DNA of 64,000 nt, taken from Flammeovirga agarivorans (GTDB lineage: Bacteria > Bacteroidota > Bacteroidia > Cytophagales > Flammeovirgaceae). The position numbers and the translations under genes were made by a program. Shown piece by piece: positions 56,136-64,000 of this stretch. Location of the stretch: assembly GCF_012641475.1 (NCBI RefSeq), contig NZ_JABAIL010000002.1:879449-943448 (forward strand), written 5' to 3'. How positions within the stretch are numbered: position 1 is the first letter of the stretch; each line of letters starts with the position of its first letter. The notes under the pieces were generated by a model, which did no database searches, was not told the origin of the DNA, and saw nothing but the letters and a program-made list of their open reading frames with translations.

Positions 56136-56282
56136 TTACTTTGCAGCCCACTCAGCTTTTACAGCCTCAACGTCAACTTTCTTGATTACTGGCTTAGCAT
56201 TCATACGTTGGATAGTATTTACACGCTTAAGAGCAATCGTCTTGTTTCTTCTACTCTTTCTAATAAGTTTTGTATATCCCAT
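56136..56282 (-). CDS. Small highly basic protein (48 residues), possible ribosomal or RNA-binding protein
   Basis: ATG at 56282, stop TAA at 56136. The sequence begins MGYTKLIRKSRRNKTIALKR and ends VEAVKAEWAAK; Lys and Arg make up about 30 percent, concentrated in the first half. The frame uses favoured codons (CGT, GTA, GCT), is preceded by a good promoter (56343-56373) and ends before a strong terminator. I recognise no named family; size, charge and codon bias resemble small phylum-specific ribosomal proteins such as the DUF4295 group. The ribosomal role is inference. Confidence 0.8.
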   Translation of the reverse strand: MGYTKLIRKSRRNKTIALKRVNTIQRMNAKPVIKKVDVEAVKAEWAAK

Positions 56283-56342
56283 GACTATATTTTATTAAAT
56301 CAATTACAAAGTTTAGATCATAATCCTAAAATTATGAGCGTG

Positions 56343-56373
56343 CAAATTTAACTTATATCTATCTATTGTTCAA
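56343..56373 (-). promoter_or_regulatory. Promoter of the small basic protein gene
   Basis: On the minus strand TTG (RC of 56371-56373), a 20-base spacer and TAAATTTG (RC of 56343-56350), an exact -7 match. The start site would be near 56336, giving a leader of about 54 bases. Confidence 0.65.
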
Positions 56374-56499
56374 GTCATTTACACAATAGATATCTAAAAA
56401 ATTCATTTTTTTAAAACAAAAGTGCTTTAATGCTACTGTTTTTCAATATTTTATCGAAAATAAATAATTGTTATTCTTTAATTTTTAACTTTTCAATTG

Positions 56500-57012
56500 A
56501 TGACATCTGAGCAAAATAACTTCAAAATTGAAACGGAAAGACTATTACTTACAGAATTCTCCATAGATGACGCACCTCCATTTTATGATATGAACAATGA
56601 TACTGAAGTGATGAAGTACACTGGTGATCACCCTTTTATTTCTGTTGATGAGGCTGAAAAGTTTATACTTCAATATACAGCATACCATGAATTTAAAATG
56701 GGACGATGGACTGTAAGAAGGAAAAGCGATAATGATTACCTAGGATGGTGTGGCCTAAAGTTTCATCCTGATACAAAAGAAGTTGATTTAGGTTTTAGAT
56801 TAATCAGAAAACATTGGAATAAAGGTTATGCAACTGAAGCAGGACTTGCTTGCCTTGAATGGGGTAAATCACAGAATATCAATAAAATTATTGCTCGATG
56901 TCACCATGAAAATATAGCATCGCAAAAGGTTATTGCTAAACTTGGTTTTCAATTTTTAAAATCCTTCGAAGAAAATCAAAATGAGTGGTATCAATATCAA
57001 ATTGAATTTTAG
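56500..57012 (+). CDS. GNAT acetyltransferase, RimJ/RimL type
   Basis: 170 residues from ATG at 56500 (the preceding TTG is less likely). ETERLLLTEFSIDDAPPFYDM is the typical start of RimL-like N-acetyltransferases. The acetyl-CoA loop is IRKHWNKGYATEAG, and CHHENIASQKVIAKLGF closes the fold. It should transfer an acetyl group to a protein N-terminus or small amine; the target is unknown. The RNase H gene follows after 29 bases. Confidence 0.9.
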   Translation: MTSEQNNFKIETERLLLTEFSIDDAPPFYDMNNDTEVMKYTGDHPFISVDEAEKFILQYTAYHEFKMGRWTVRRKSDNDYLGWCGLKFHPDTKEVDLGFRLIRKHWNKGYATEAGLACLEWGKSQNINKIIARCHHENIASQKVIAKLGFQFLKSFEENQNEWYQYQIEF

Positions 57013-57041
57013 TAAATTCATCGCTCAAAAGTAAAAAAACA

Positions 57042-57689
57042 ATGGCAGGAAGTAAGAAACAGAAATATTATGTTGTTTGGTCAGGTGGGACTCCAGGGAT
57101 TTACTCCTCATGGGCAGACTGTCAAAAACATGTTCAAGGTGTAAAAGGAGCAAAATATAAATCATTTGACTCCAAAGCAGATGCAGAATTGGCCTTTAAG
57201 AGCGACCCTGCCAAATATATATTTAAAAAGAAAGATGGAAAAACTACTCCCAAAGCTTATGATCCATCAGTTGGTCTTCCTATCACCAACAATAGTATAG
57301 CGGTAGATGCTGCCTGCAGCGGTGCCAGAGGTCCTATGGAGTATAGAGGCGTATGGATTGAAACAGGACAACAATTGTTTATTAAAGGTCCATATGAAGA
57401 TGGTACCAATAATATTGGTGAGTTTTTAGGCATCGTACATGCATTGGCCTACCTAAAACAACACGGTTATGATAGTACTATCATTTATACAGATAGTAGA
57501 ACAGCGATGAAATGGGTAAGAGATAAAAAAATTAAAACTACCCTACCTAAAAATGATAAAAACGCAGTTCTTTTTGAGTATATTGATAGAGCAATAAATT
57601 GGCTAGAAAACAATACCTACATGAACCCAATCAGAAAATGGGAAACAAAAGCATGGGGTGAAATTCCTGCCGATTTTGGAAGAAAATAA
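57042..57689 (+). CDS. rnhA: Ribonuclease H1 with N-terminal hybrid-binding domain
   Basis: 215 residues. The first 50 form a viroplasmin/hybrid-binding domain (KQKYYVVWSGGTPGIYSSW, with CQKHVQGVKGAKYKSF). The RNase H domain (about 80-215) has the four acids: Asp89 in IAVDAAC, Glu127 in IGEFLG, Asp151 in IYTDSRTA and Asp211 near the end (IPADFGRK). It removes RNA from RNA-DNA hybrids. PPK2 follows 31 bases downstream. Confidence 0.95.
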   Translation: MAGSKKQKYYVVWSGGTPGIYSSWADCQKHVQGVKGAKYKSFDSKADAELAFKSDPAKYIFKKKDGKTTPKAYDPSVGLPITNNSIAVDAACSGARGPMEYRGVWIETGQQLFIKGPYEDGTNNIGEFLGIVHALAYLKQHGYDSTIIYTDSRTAMKWVRDKKIKTTLPKNDKNAVLFEYIDRAINWLENNTYMNPIRKWETKAWGEIPADFGRK

Positions 57690-57720
57690 AGTTCTATCAA
57701 TCAATTCCTGTTGCCTTACA

Positions 57721-58521
57721 ATGAAAGAAGAAAAATACACCAAAAAAGGAAAACTTGTTAAAAGCTATTACGAAGCTGAGCTTGAACACTTGCAAACTGA
57801 ACTAGTAAAAATGCAGGAATGGGTGAAGCAAGAAGGATTAAAAGTTGTAGTTATTTTTGAAGGCCGAGATGCTGCTGGTAAGGGTGGCGTTATTAAAAGA
57901 ATTACAGAAAAACTAAACCCAAGAGTAGCGAAAATAGTTGCCTTAGGTGTACCTACAGAAAAAGAGAAATCTCAGTGGTATTTCCAAAGATATGTACCCC
58001 ACTTACCTGCTGCTGGCGAAATTGTTTTATTTGATAGAAGTTGGTACAACAGAGCAGGTGTAGAAAGAGTGATGGGGTTTTGTACAGATACCCAATATCA
58101 AGAATTTTTAAGAACATGTCCTGAGTTTGAAAAAATGTTGATCCGATCAGGTATCATCCTTATCAAGTATTGGTTCTCAGTATCAGATGAAGAGCAAGAA
58201 AAAAGATTTGCTGAGCGTATTAATTCATCTATCAAACGTTGGAAGTTTAGTGAAATGGATCTTGAGTCTAGAGCAAAGTGGATTGAGTATTCAAAAGCAA
58301 AAGACGATATGTTTGCCTACACTGATACCAAACAATCTCCATGGTATGTAGTTAAAGCAGATGATAAGAAAAAAGCCAGACTTAATTGTATCACTCACTT
58401 CCTATCAAAAGTTCCTTACAAAGAGATCAAGTATAAAAAAATAAAGCTGCCACCTATTAATAAAGAAGGGTATGTTCGACCACCAATGGATGAACAAACA
58501 TTTGTACCGGATAAATATTAA
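57721..58521 (+). CDS. ppk2: Polyphosphate kinase 2
   Basis: 266 residues from ATG at 57721 (the longer frame begins inside rnhA). Walker A is FEGRDAAGKGG (46-56) and Walker B/lid are VLFDRSWYNRAGVERVMGF (102-120). The size and single domain fit PPK2 class enzymes, which phosphorylate nucleotides with polyphosphate as donor. The GDP/ADP or NMP preference cannot be read from motifs here. Confidence 0.95.
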   Translation: MKEEKYTKKGKLVKSYYEAELEHLQTELVKMQEWVKQEGLKVVVIFEGRDAAGKGGVIKRITEKLNPRVAKIVALGVPTEKEKSQWYFQRYVPHLPAAGEIVLFDRSWYNRAGVERVMGFCTDTQYQEFLRTCPEFEKMLIRSGIILIKYWFSVSDEEQEKRFAERINSSIKRWKFSEMDLESRAKWIEYSKAKDDMFAYTDTKQSPWYVVKADDKKKARLNCITHFLSKVPYKEIKYKKIKLPPINKEGYVRPPMDEQTFVPDKY

Positions 58522-58694
58522 TATGTCAGTAATAAATCCTGTAAAGTCAAAAGATGATTTTACAGGATTTTTTTCAACTCAAAATTCTATCACTTCACCT
58601 AGCGATTCTATCACTTCAGTGAATTTCAAAAAAATACTCCCCTCTATTCAGATACTTTTGAGACGTCATATTGACAGATCAAAAAATATCAATC

Positions 58695-59750
58695 ATGAAA
58701 AAAATACTTGGATTACTACTAATGGGAGCATTTATAATGAGTTGCAATCAAGCAGCCGAAGACACTTCTCAAGAAAAAGTTAAGTACGTAAAAACGGAAA
58801 CAATTTCGAATCATCATTTATCATCGAATATTACTTTCAATAGTCAGGTAAAGGAAAAGACCGAAATCAATTTATCTTTCAGAGTAGGTGGACCCGTTCA
58901 GAGAGTTAGAGTAAAACAAGGTGATTATGTAAAAAAAGGGCAAATCATTGCTCAAATAGACCAGCGTGATTATTTACTACAGTTAGAACAAACCAAAACA
59001 CAATACCTACAGGCTCAAAAAGAATTAGATCGTTATCAAAAGCTTTATGATAAAAATAAGCTTCCAGAAAATACATATGACAAAATAAAGTCTGGTGTAA
59101 CATTAGCGAAAATCGCTTATGAAAATGCCCAAAATCAACTTTATGATACAGATTTAAGAGCACCTATTTCAGGATATATTTCAGCAAAATTTATTAATGA
59201 CCATACGACAATTGGACCTGGTATTCCGGTCGTTTCCATGATCGATGTATCGACTTTAGAAGTAAGTACAAAAGTACCTTCATCCCAATTATATCTAGTA
59301 CAATACATCAAGGAAGCAAAACTAGATATCCAAAGTTTACATTTAGAAAACTTGCCCTTACAATTTAAAACCATCAGCAAGAAAGCTGGGCAAGACGACT
59401 TGTATGAGTTAACCTTCTTATTGGATAGTAAAGACGAGAGAATCAAATCAGGAATGTTAGGGATTACTTCTGTAAAACTTGAAAGCAAAAACACTCCTCT
59501 ATCAGTACCACTTTCTTCCGTATTCGATGGAAATAAAAAGACTTCTGTGTGGGTAATAAAAAAGGGAAATACACTTAAGCAACGTAATGTTGTTTTAGGA
59601 AAGCCTTTAAAAGATGGTAGAGTTGAAGTACTTTCTGGATTACAAACCAATGAAAAAATTGTGGTCGCAGGTGTCTATGATCTTTTAGAAAACCAGAAAG
59701 TCGCACCTATTCAAAAAGCATCTAAAACTAATATTGGAGGGCTATTATAA
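58695..59750 (+). CDS. RND efflux membrane-fusion lipoprotein
   Basis: 351 residues from ATG at 58695. A lipoprotein signal ends FIMSC (Cys17). The barrel-sandwich, coiled-coil and beta-barrel domains follow: VRVKQGDYVKKGQIIAQID, then LEQTKTQYLQAQKELDRYQK, then YDTDLRAPISGYISAKF. It links the inner-membrane pump to the outer-membrane channel. The stop overlaps the pump's start by one base (TAATG). Confidence 0.93.
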   Translation: MKKILGLLLMGAFIMSCNQAAEDTSQEKVKYVKTETISNHHLSSNITFNSQVKEKTEINLSFRVGGPVQRVRVKQGDYVKKGQIIAQIDQRDYLLQLEQTKTQYLQAQKELDRYQKLYDKNKLPENTYDKIKSGVTLAKIAYENAQNQLYDTDLRAPISGYISAKFINDHTTIGPGIPVVSMIDVSTLEVSTKVPSSQLYLVQYIKEAKLDIQSLHLENLPLQFKTISKKAGQDDLYELTFLLDSKDERIKSGMLGITSVKLESKNTPLSVPLSSVFDGNKKTSVWVIKKGNTLKQRNVVLGKPLKDGRVEVLSGLQTNEKIVVAGVYDLLENQKVAPIQKASKTNIGGLL

Positions 59751-62700
59751 TGTTAGAGAAATTACTAGATCAAAAAGCACTAATTACTTCTTTATTGGTA
59801 GCAGTGCTTATAGGAGGGGTATTTTCTTACCTCAATATCGGAAAATTAGAGGATGCTGAAATTCCTATTAAATCAGCGATTGTTGTTACAGCCTACCCTG
59901 GAGCAACACAACATGAAGTAGAATTAGAAGTTACTGATGTTCTAGAAAGAGGCATCATGAAGCTTGAAAATATAGATAAAGTCACTTCTACTTCATCTGC
60001 AGGATTATCAGTAATACAAATTGATATCCAGCAAACGGTAGATACAGAAGACCTTCCTCAACTTTGGGATCACCTAAGGAGAAAAGTGAAGGATGTAGAA
60101 ATGTTTCTACCCCAAGGAGCATACACTCCTATCGTTAATGATGATTTCGCAGATACATATGGTATGTTGTATGCTATCACATCAGAAGGATATACTTTAC
60201 CAGAGTTACAGAAATATACTGAATTAGTTGAGAGAGAAATATTAAAAATTGATGGTGTAAGAAGGTCACAAATCTTTGGTACACAAACGGAATCAATCGA
60301 GATACTTTTCAACCAAGAAAAGTTGGCCGGTATGAAAATCAATCCAATGTTTATTGCATTGGCGATGAAAAACCAAAGCGAAATTGCTAATGCTGGTAAC
60401 TTGGAGGTAGATGCCTTATCCATGCGTATTAACGTAGAAAGCAAATTCAATGATATTTCTGATGTAGAGAATTTAATTATTCAGGTTCCTCAAGGAGGAT
60501 CGTTTAGATTGAGTGATATTGCTACAGTAAAACGAGGGTTCTTTGCTCCCAAAAGAGAAGGAGTTTATTTCAATGGAGATCAAGCTCTTGCCTTAGGTTT
60601 TTCTAATGAGTCGGGTATCAATGTCGTAGAATTAGGAGAACGTCTTGATCATAGAATGCAGGAATTACAAGATGAACTCCCTGCCGGTATACAAATCAAA
60701 GAAATATACTCACAACCACAAAGAGTAGAATTAGCGGTTAATGATTTTGTATTTAACCTTGTAGTATCTATTGCTATCGTTATAGTGATTTTACTCTTGG
60801 CCATGGGTTACCGATCTGGCTTATTAATCTCGAGTGGATTGCTATTTACTATTCTTGGGACATTGATTGTCATGTTAATGATCAATTTGCCCCTTCATAG
60901 AGTAACATTAGCAGCAATTATTTTAGCGATGGGAATGTTAGTAGATAACTCTATTGTTGTTGCTGATGGTATTTTAGTAGACCTTAAAAAAGGAGTAGAT
61001 CCAAAGTTAGCCTTTGTCAATACCGCTAAGAAAACAGCATTGCCACTTTTAGGAGCAACCTTAATTGCCATTCTTGCCTTTTTCCCATTGGCTATGGCAC
61101 CACACTCAGCAGGCGAATTTTTAAGCTCATTATTTACAGTATTAGTTATTTCCTTATTGCTTAGTTGGGTATTTGCCATGATTCAAACACCTTTTATGGC
61201 AAAATTCTTCTACAGAAAAGAAGGCAATAAAAGAAAAGAAGGACAAACCACACCTTATGATAATGGCATATACAAGATGTTTAAATCGTCTTTGATCTAC
61301 TCACTTAAATACAATAAGGCTTTCTTGAGTAGTATTACGGTCTTATTAGTAGGATCATTATACGGTATGCAATATATGCGTGTCGACTTTATGCCAAAGA
61401 TTCCATACGACCAATTTGTTGTTGAATATAAATTGCCGGAAGGAAGTAATCTTGAAGCGGTTGAGGAAGAAATGACTGCTATTGAGAACGAACTTAGAGA
61501 AATAGAGGATATCAAAAATATCACACTTTCTTTAGGACGACCTCCAGCAAGATTTACTCTAATGCGTCCTATGTCGAATGGTGGATCCAACTATGGTGAA
61601 TTTATTATTGAGACTAAAACCGTAGAAAGTGTCGGCAAGGTAATTCCACAAGTTCAAAAGTACTTAGATAACAATTATCCTCATGCGAACTATAGGTTGT
61701 TAGAATATGGAGCTTCTTTTGAAAGTTCTGAGTTAGCCATAGAATTTAGAGGACCAGACCCTGCTGTGTTAAGAGAACTCGGCAACCAAGCCAAGCTGAT
61801 ATTATTAGAAAGCCCAATGTCTAAGAATGTCACAGACAATTGGGGTAATAAATCAAAAAGAATCACGCCTGAATATTCTTTGGAACATGCACAACGCTTA
61901 GGTATCACAAGGTTAGACTTAGGTAGATCTTTACAAATTCAGACAGAAGGTATCCCCATTGGAGCACTATACGAAGGAAAGAACCAAGTTCCTATTGTTC
62001 TAAAAAGTAAATCAACCTTAGATAAAAATATTGAGAATATCGGGAGTATTCCTGTATGGGGAGAACGAGCTCAATTTAGTGTTCCATTGGCTCAAGTTAC
62101 AGATTCTGTACGTGTCGAATTAGAAGATTATGCTATCAAAAGAAAAGATGGAACAAGGTGTCTGAGCGTAGAAAGTGACGTTCAAGAAGGAAGTACTGGT
62201 GTAGAATTACTGAATGATATCAAGAAGGATATAGAGGCTATCAATTTACCTCATGGTTATAGTATTACTTATGGTGGAATGGTTGGTGTCCAAGACGATG
62301 CGAACAAAGCTTTATTCAAATACTTCCCTTTAGCGATTGGTCTTATTGTAATCATAACCATTGCCTTATTCAATAATCTGAAACAGTCTTTGATTGTGTT
62401 TATGATGATTCCATTTGCCTTTGTTGGTGTTAGTATAGGGTTTAACCTCACGGGCATGTTCTTCAACTTTATGGCCATCATTGGAGCATTAGGTTTAATT
62501 GGTATGATCATTAAAAATGCAATTGTACTGTTGGATGAAATCAATTTAGGCTTAGAAGAAGGTAAAAGTCGTTTGGATGCTACAGTGGATGCTGCAATGT
62601 CAAGAATGCGTCCTGTGATGATGGCTTCTATGACTACAATTCTAGGAATGATTCCATTACTATCTGATCCAATGTTTGGAGCATTAGCACTAACAATTAT

Positions 62701-62785
62701 GTCTGGATTACTAGTAGGTACCCTAATCACCTTAATGGTCATTCCAGTACTCTATGCATTTATGTACCGAATCGAAGTTAAATAA
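59750..62785 (+). CDS. RND efflux pump, inner-membrane component
   Basis: 1011 residues, slightly shorter than AcrB, with twelve membrane helices and two large periplasmic loops (about 33-330 and 550-860). Helix 4 has IILAMGMLVDNSIVVADGI with the proton-relay aspartate, and the C-terminal part has ALGLIGMIIKNAIVLLDEIN. It exports toxic compounds or lipids using the proton gradient; the substrate is not predictable. It is translated together with the fusion protein, and a TolC-like gene follows 12 bases later. Confidence 0.95.
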   Translation: MLEKLLDQKALITSLLVAVLIGGVFSYLNIGKLEDAEIPIKSAIVVTAYPGATQHEVELEVTDVLERGIMKLENIDKVTSTSSAGLSVIQIDIQQTVDTEDLPQLWDHLRRKVKDVEMFLPQGAYTPIVNDDFADTYGMLYAITSEGYTLPELQKYTELVEREILKIDGVRRSQIFGTQTESIEILFNQEKLAGMKINPMFIALAMKNQSEIANAGNLEVDALSMRINVESKFNDISDVENLIIQVPQGGSFRLSDIATVKRGFFAPKREGVYFNGDQALALGFSNESGINVVELGERLDHRMQELQDELPAGIQIKEIYSQPQRVELAVNDFVFNLVVSIAIVIVILLLAMGYRSGLLISSGLLFTILGTLIVMLMINLPLHRVTLAAIILAMGMLVDNSIVVADGILVDLKKGVDPKLAFVNTAKKTALPLLGATLIAILAFFPLAMAPHSAGEFLSSLFTVLVISLLLSWVFAMIQTPFMAKFFYRKEGNKRKEGQTTPYDNGIYKMFKSSLIYSLKYNKAFLSSITVLLVGSLYGMQYMRVDFMPKIPYDQFVVEYKLPEGSNLEAVEEEMTAIENELREIEDIKNITLSLGRPPARFTLMRPMSNGGSNYGEFIIETKTVESVGKVIPQVQKYLDNNYPHANYRLLEYGASFESSELAIEFRGPDPAVLRELGNQAKLILLESPMSKNVTDNWGNKSKRITPEYSLEHAQRLGITRLDLGRSLQIQTEGIPIGALYEGKNQVPIVLKSKSTLDKNIENIGSIPVWGERAQFSVPLAQVTDSVRVELEDYAIKRKDGTRCLSVESDVQEGSTGVELLNDIKKDIEAINLPHGYSITYGGMVGVQDDANKALFKYFPLAIGLIVIITIALFNNLKQSLIVFMMIPFAFVGVSIGFNLTGMFFNFMAIIGALGLIGMIIKNAIVLLDEINLGLEEGKSRLDATVDAAMSRMRPVMMASMTTILGMIPLLSDPMFGALALTIMSGLLVGTLITLMVIPVLYAFMYRIEVK

Positions 62786-62797
62786 TTAAGAAACATC

Positions 62798-64000
62798 ATG
62801 AGTAGTTATAAATTATTGCTGTACACTTTGGGGTGGTTAATGATCACCTCAAATGTACAAGCACAAGAAACTTTGTCTTTAGAAGATTGTAGAGCCATGG
62901 CTTTATCACATAACAGAGATCTAAAGACTGCTGCTTTAAAAATTCAGGAAGCAGAAGCCAATTATAAGTTGGCAAAGAAAGCTTACTTACCAAGTATAGA
63001 AGGTTCTGCTACAGGTATAATGATGCCAACATTAGATTTAGAACTCTTTCCTGGAATGGCTATCCCTGGTGGTCCAAGTATTCCTGCAATAGGTGTAGAC
63101 AAACCTAGTATTTTAACTGCTGGTGTTTTTGCTGTCCAGCCTGTTTATACTGGAGGTAAAATAAAAGCCATTAATGAACAAGCTAAATTAGGAAAGGCGA
63201 TGAGTCAGGAAAACTACAAATTGACTTATACCCAATTGATAGAAAAAACAGACGAAGCATATTGGAATGTCATAGCTGCTAAAGAAGGAGTAAAACTTAC
63301 TCGTACTTATGTAGAAATGTTAGATAGCTTAGCTTCTCAGATGGACTTAATGTATGAAGAAGGGCTCCTTCCATTGAGTGAAAAACTGAAAGTGAATGTA
63401 CAAAAAAATCAGGCTGAACTAGAACAGGTAAAAGCCGAAAACCAAGTACAATTGGCCAAACTGTTTTTAAGCCAGATTATCGGTATAGAAGATGAGAATA
63501 AGGTAGAATTTCTAGATCACTTAGTCTACAATATAACTCAGGTCGATGTACAAGAAGGTATTGAAACTGGATTATCTCAACGTTCTGAACTGAAACTTTT
63601 AGAGAACCAAGTTCAAATCAGTGTATTAGAACAAAAGTCTACAAAAGCTGACTATTTGCCACAAGTTGGGGTAATGGCTGGAGGAGCCTATATCTATGGC
63701 AATAATGGTCTCGACAATATTGATCCTATTGGAATTGTTGGTGGTGCAGTAAAAATTCCCATCTTCCATTTCAAAGAAAGTAAAGAAAAAATGAATGTTG
63801 CCCGATTAAAAACTCAAGAGGCTATCCATAATAAAGACAATGCTACAGAAATGATTTCAATTGAAATCCGTCAAATTGGATATCAATTAGAAGAAAATAG
63901 AAGGTCGATAGCCATTGCTAAAGAAAATATCGAACAGGCACAAGAGAGCTTGGAAGAAACAAAAATCAGTTTTTCATCAGGATTAAATACAACTACAGAT
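62798..64000 (+). CDS. TolC-like outer-membrane efflux protein (truncated by window end)
   Basis: ATG at 62798 and an open frame to the last base, about 401 residues seen. A signal peptide ends NVQAQ (about 23). LSLEDCRAMALSHNRDLKTA is the typical start of outer-membrane efflux proteins. LPQVGVMAGGAYIYG and GGAVKIPIFHFKESKEKM mark the second repeat. It forms the outer-membrane exit of the pump encoded just upstream. The C-terminus lies beyond the window. Confidence 0.93.
   Translation, partial: MSSYKLLLYTLGWLMITSNVQAQETLSLEDCRAMALSHNRDLKTAALKIQEAEANYKLAKKAYLPSIEGSATGIMMPTLDLELFPGMAIPGGPSIPAIGVDKPSILTAGVFAVQPVYTGGKIKAINEQAKLGKAMSQENYKLTYTQLIEKTDEAYWNVIAAKEGVKLTRTYVEMLDSLASQMDLMYEEGLLPLSEKLKVNVQKNQAELEQVKAENQVQLAKLFLSQIIGIEDENKVEFLDHLVYNITQVDVQEGIETGLSQRSELKLLENQVQISVLEQKSTKADYLPQVGVMAGGAYIYGNNGLDNIDPIGIVGGAVKIPIFHFKESKEKMNVARLKTQEAIHNKDNATEMISIEIRQIGYQLEENRRSIAIAKENIEQAQESLEETKISFSSGLNTTTD

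Noticed and set aside
1-64000. CRISPR arrays, insertion sequences, rRNA genes, prophage
   Set aside because: No spaced repeats, transposase or integrase motifs or rRNA stretches were seen; the holin-like gene at 6.5 kb stands in a housekeeping context.

Overview
The window looks like a chromosomal segment from a low-GC marine-type Bacteroidota, most likely order Cytophagales near Flammeovirga. Three things support this: the genes have no consistent Shine-Dalgarno sites, several promoters fit the Bacteroidetes consensus (TTG about 19-20 bases before TAnnTTTG), and there is a gliding-motility lipoprotein (GldJ-like) plus a secreted protease with a type IX secretion C-terminal domain. I see no insertion sequence, prophage, rRNA or CRISPR array. 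The assignment rests on gene content recalled from memory, not on a search.

Layout. 1-5.8 kb (minus): an SGNH hydrolase cut by the window edge, a fusion of two cyclic-nucleotide-binding domains with a PlsC-type acyltransferase, and a large exported WD40-caspase protein. 5.9-13.5 kb (plus): a lipoprotein, two small envelope proteins, the acpP-fabF-rnc cluster, a tandem NlpC/P60 lipoprotein pair of which the second has lost its catalytic residues, and parE. 13.5-22 kb: a possible 38-residue peptide gene, an alpha/beta hydrolase, a YigZ protein, an EI24 membrane protein, lipoproteins, a PAP2 phosphatase with a GT39-like transferase, and lepA. 22.3-23.9 kb: a tightly coupled E1-like (ThiF) enzyme and GNAT-like acyltransferase pair, visibly more AT-rich than its surroundings and the best candidate here for an uncharacterised pathway. 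23.9-31.8 kb: DUF6787, a SpoIIE phosphatase, a Rof-like Rho inhibitor, DinB, an orphan umuC, two possible ncRNAs, a TetR regulator, prmC and a lone BatA-type VWA protein. 32-48 kb: tRNA-Ser and tRNA-Pro, a lipid kinase and PAP2 phosphatase, an LTA-synthase-like protein, mfd, gldJ, tex, purine nucleoside phosphorylase, a double universal stress protein, terC, and pyrH-frr. 47.7-64 kb: a T9SS-sorted M43 metalloprotease, a transglutaminase, an MFS transporter, a propeller histidine kinase and its NarL-type response regulator separated by a structured intergenic region, a 48-residue basic protein with its own good promoter, GNAT, a two-domain RNase H1, PPK2, and a tripartite RND efflux operon whose outer-membrane gene runs off the right end.

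Most transcription units end in strong U-tract hairpins, many of them shared by converging genes, and these define the operon borders well. Functional themes are envelope and lipid metabolism, surface protein export and gliding, nucleic-acid maintenance (rnc, parE, mfd, tex, umuC, RNase H) and translation (lepA, prmC, frr, tRNAs). Start codons were re-chosen in several genes where the longest frame begins at TTG or GTG or runs over a terminator.
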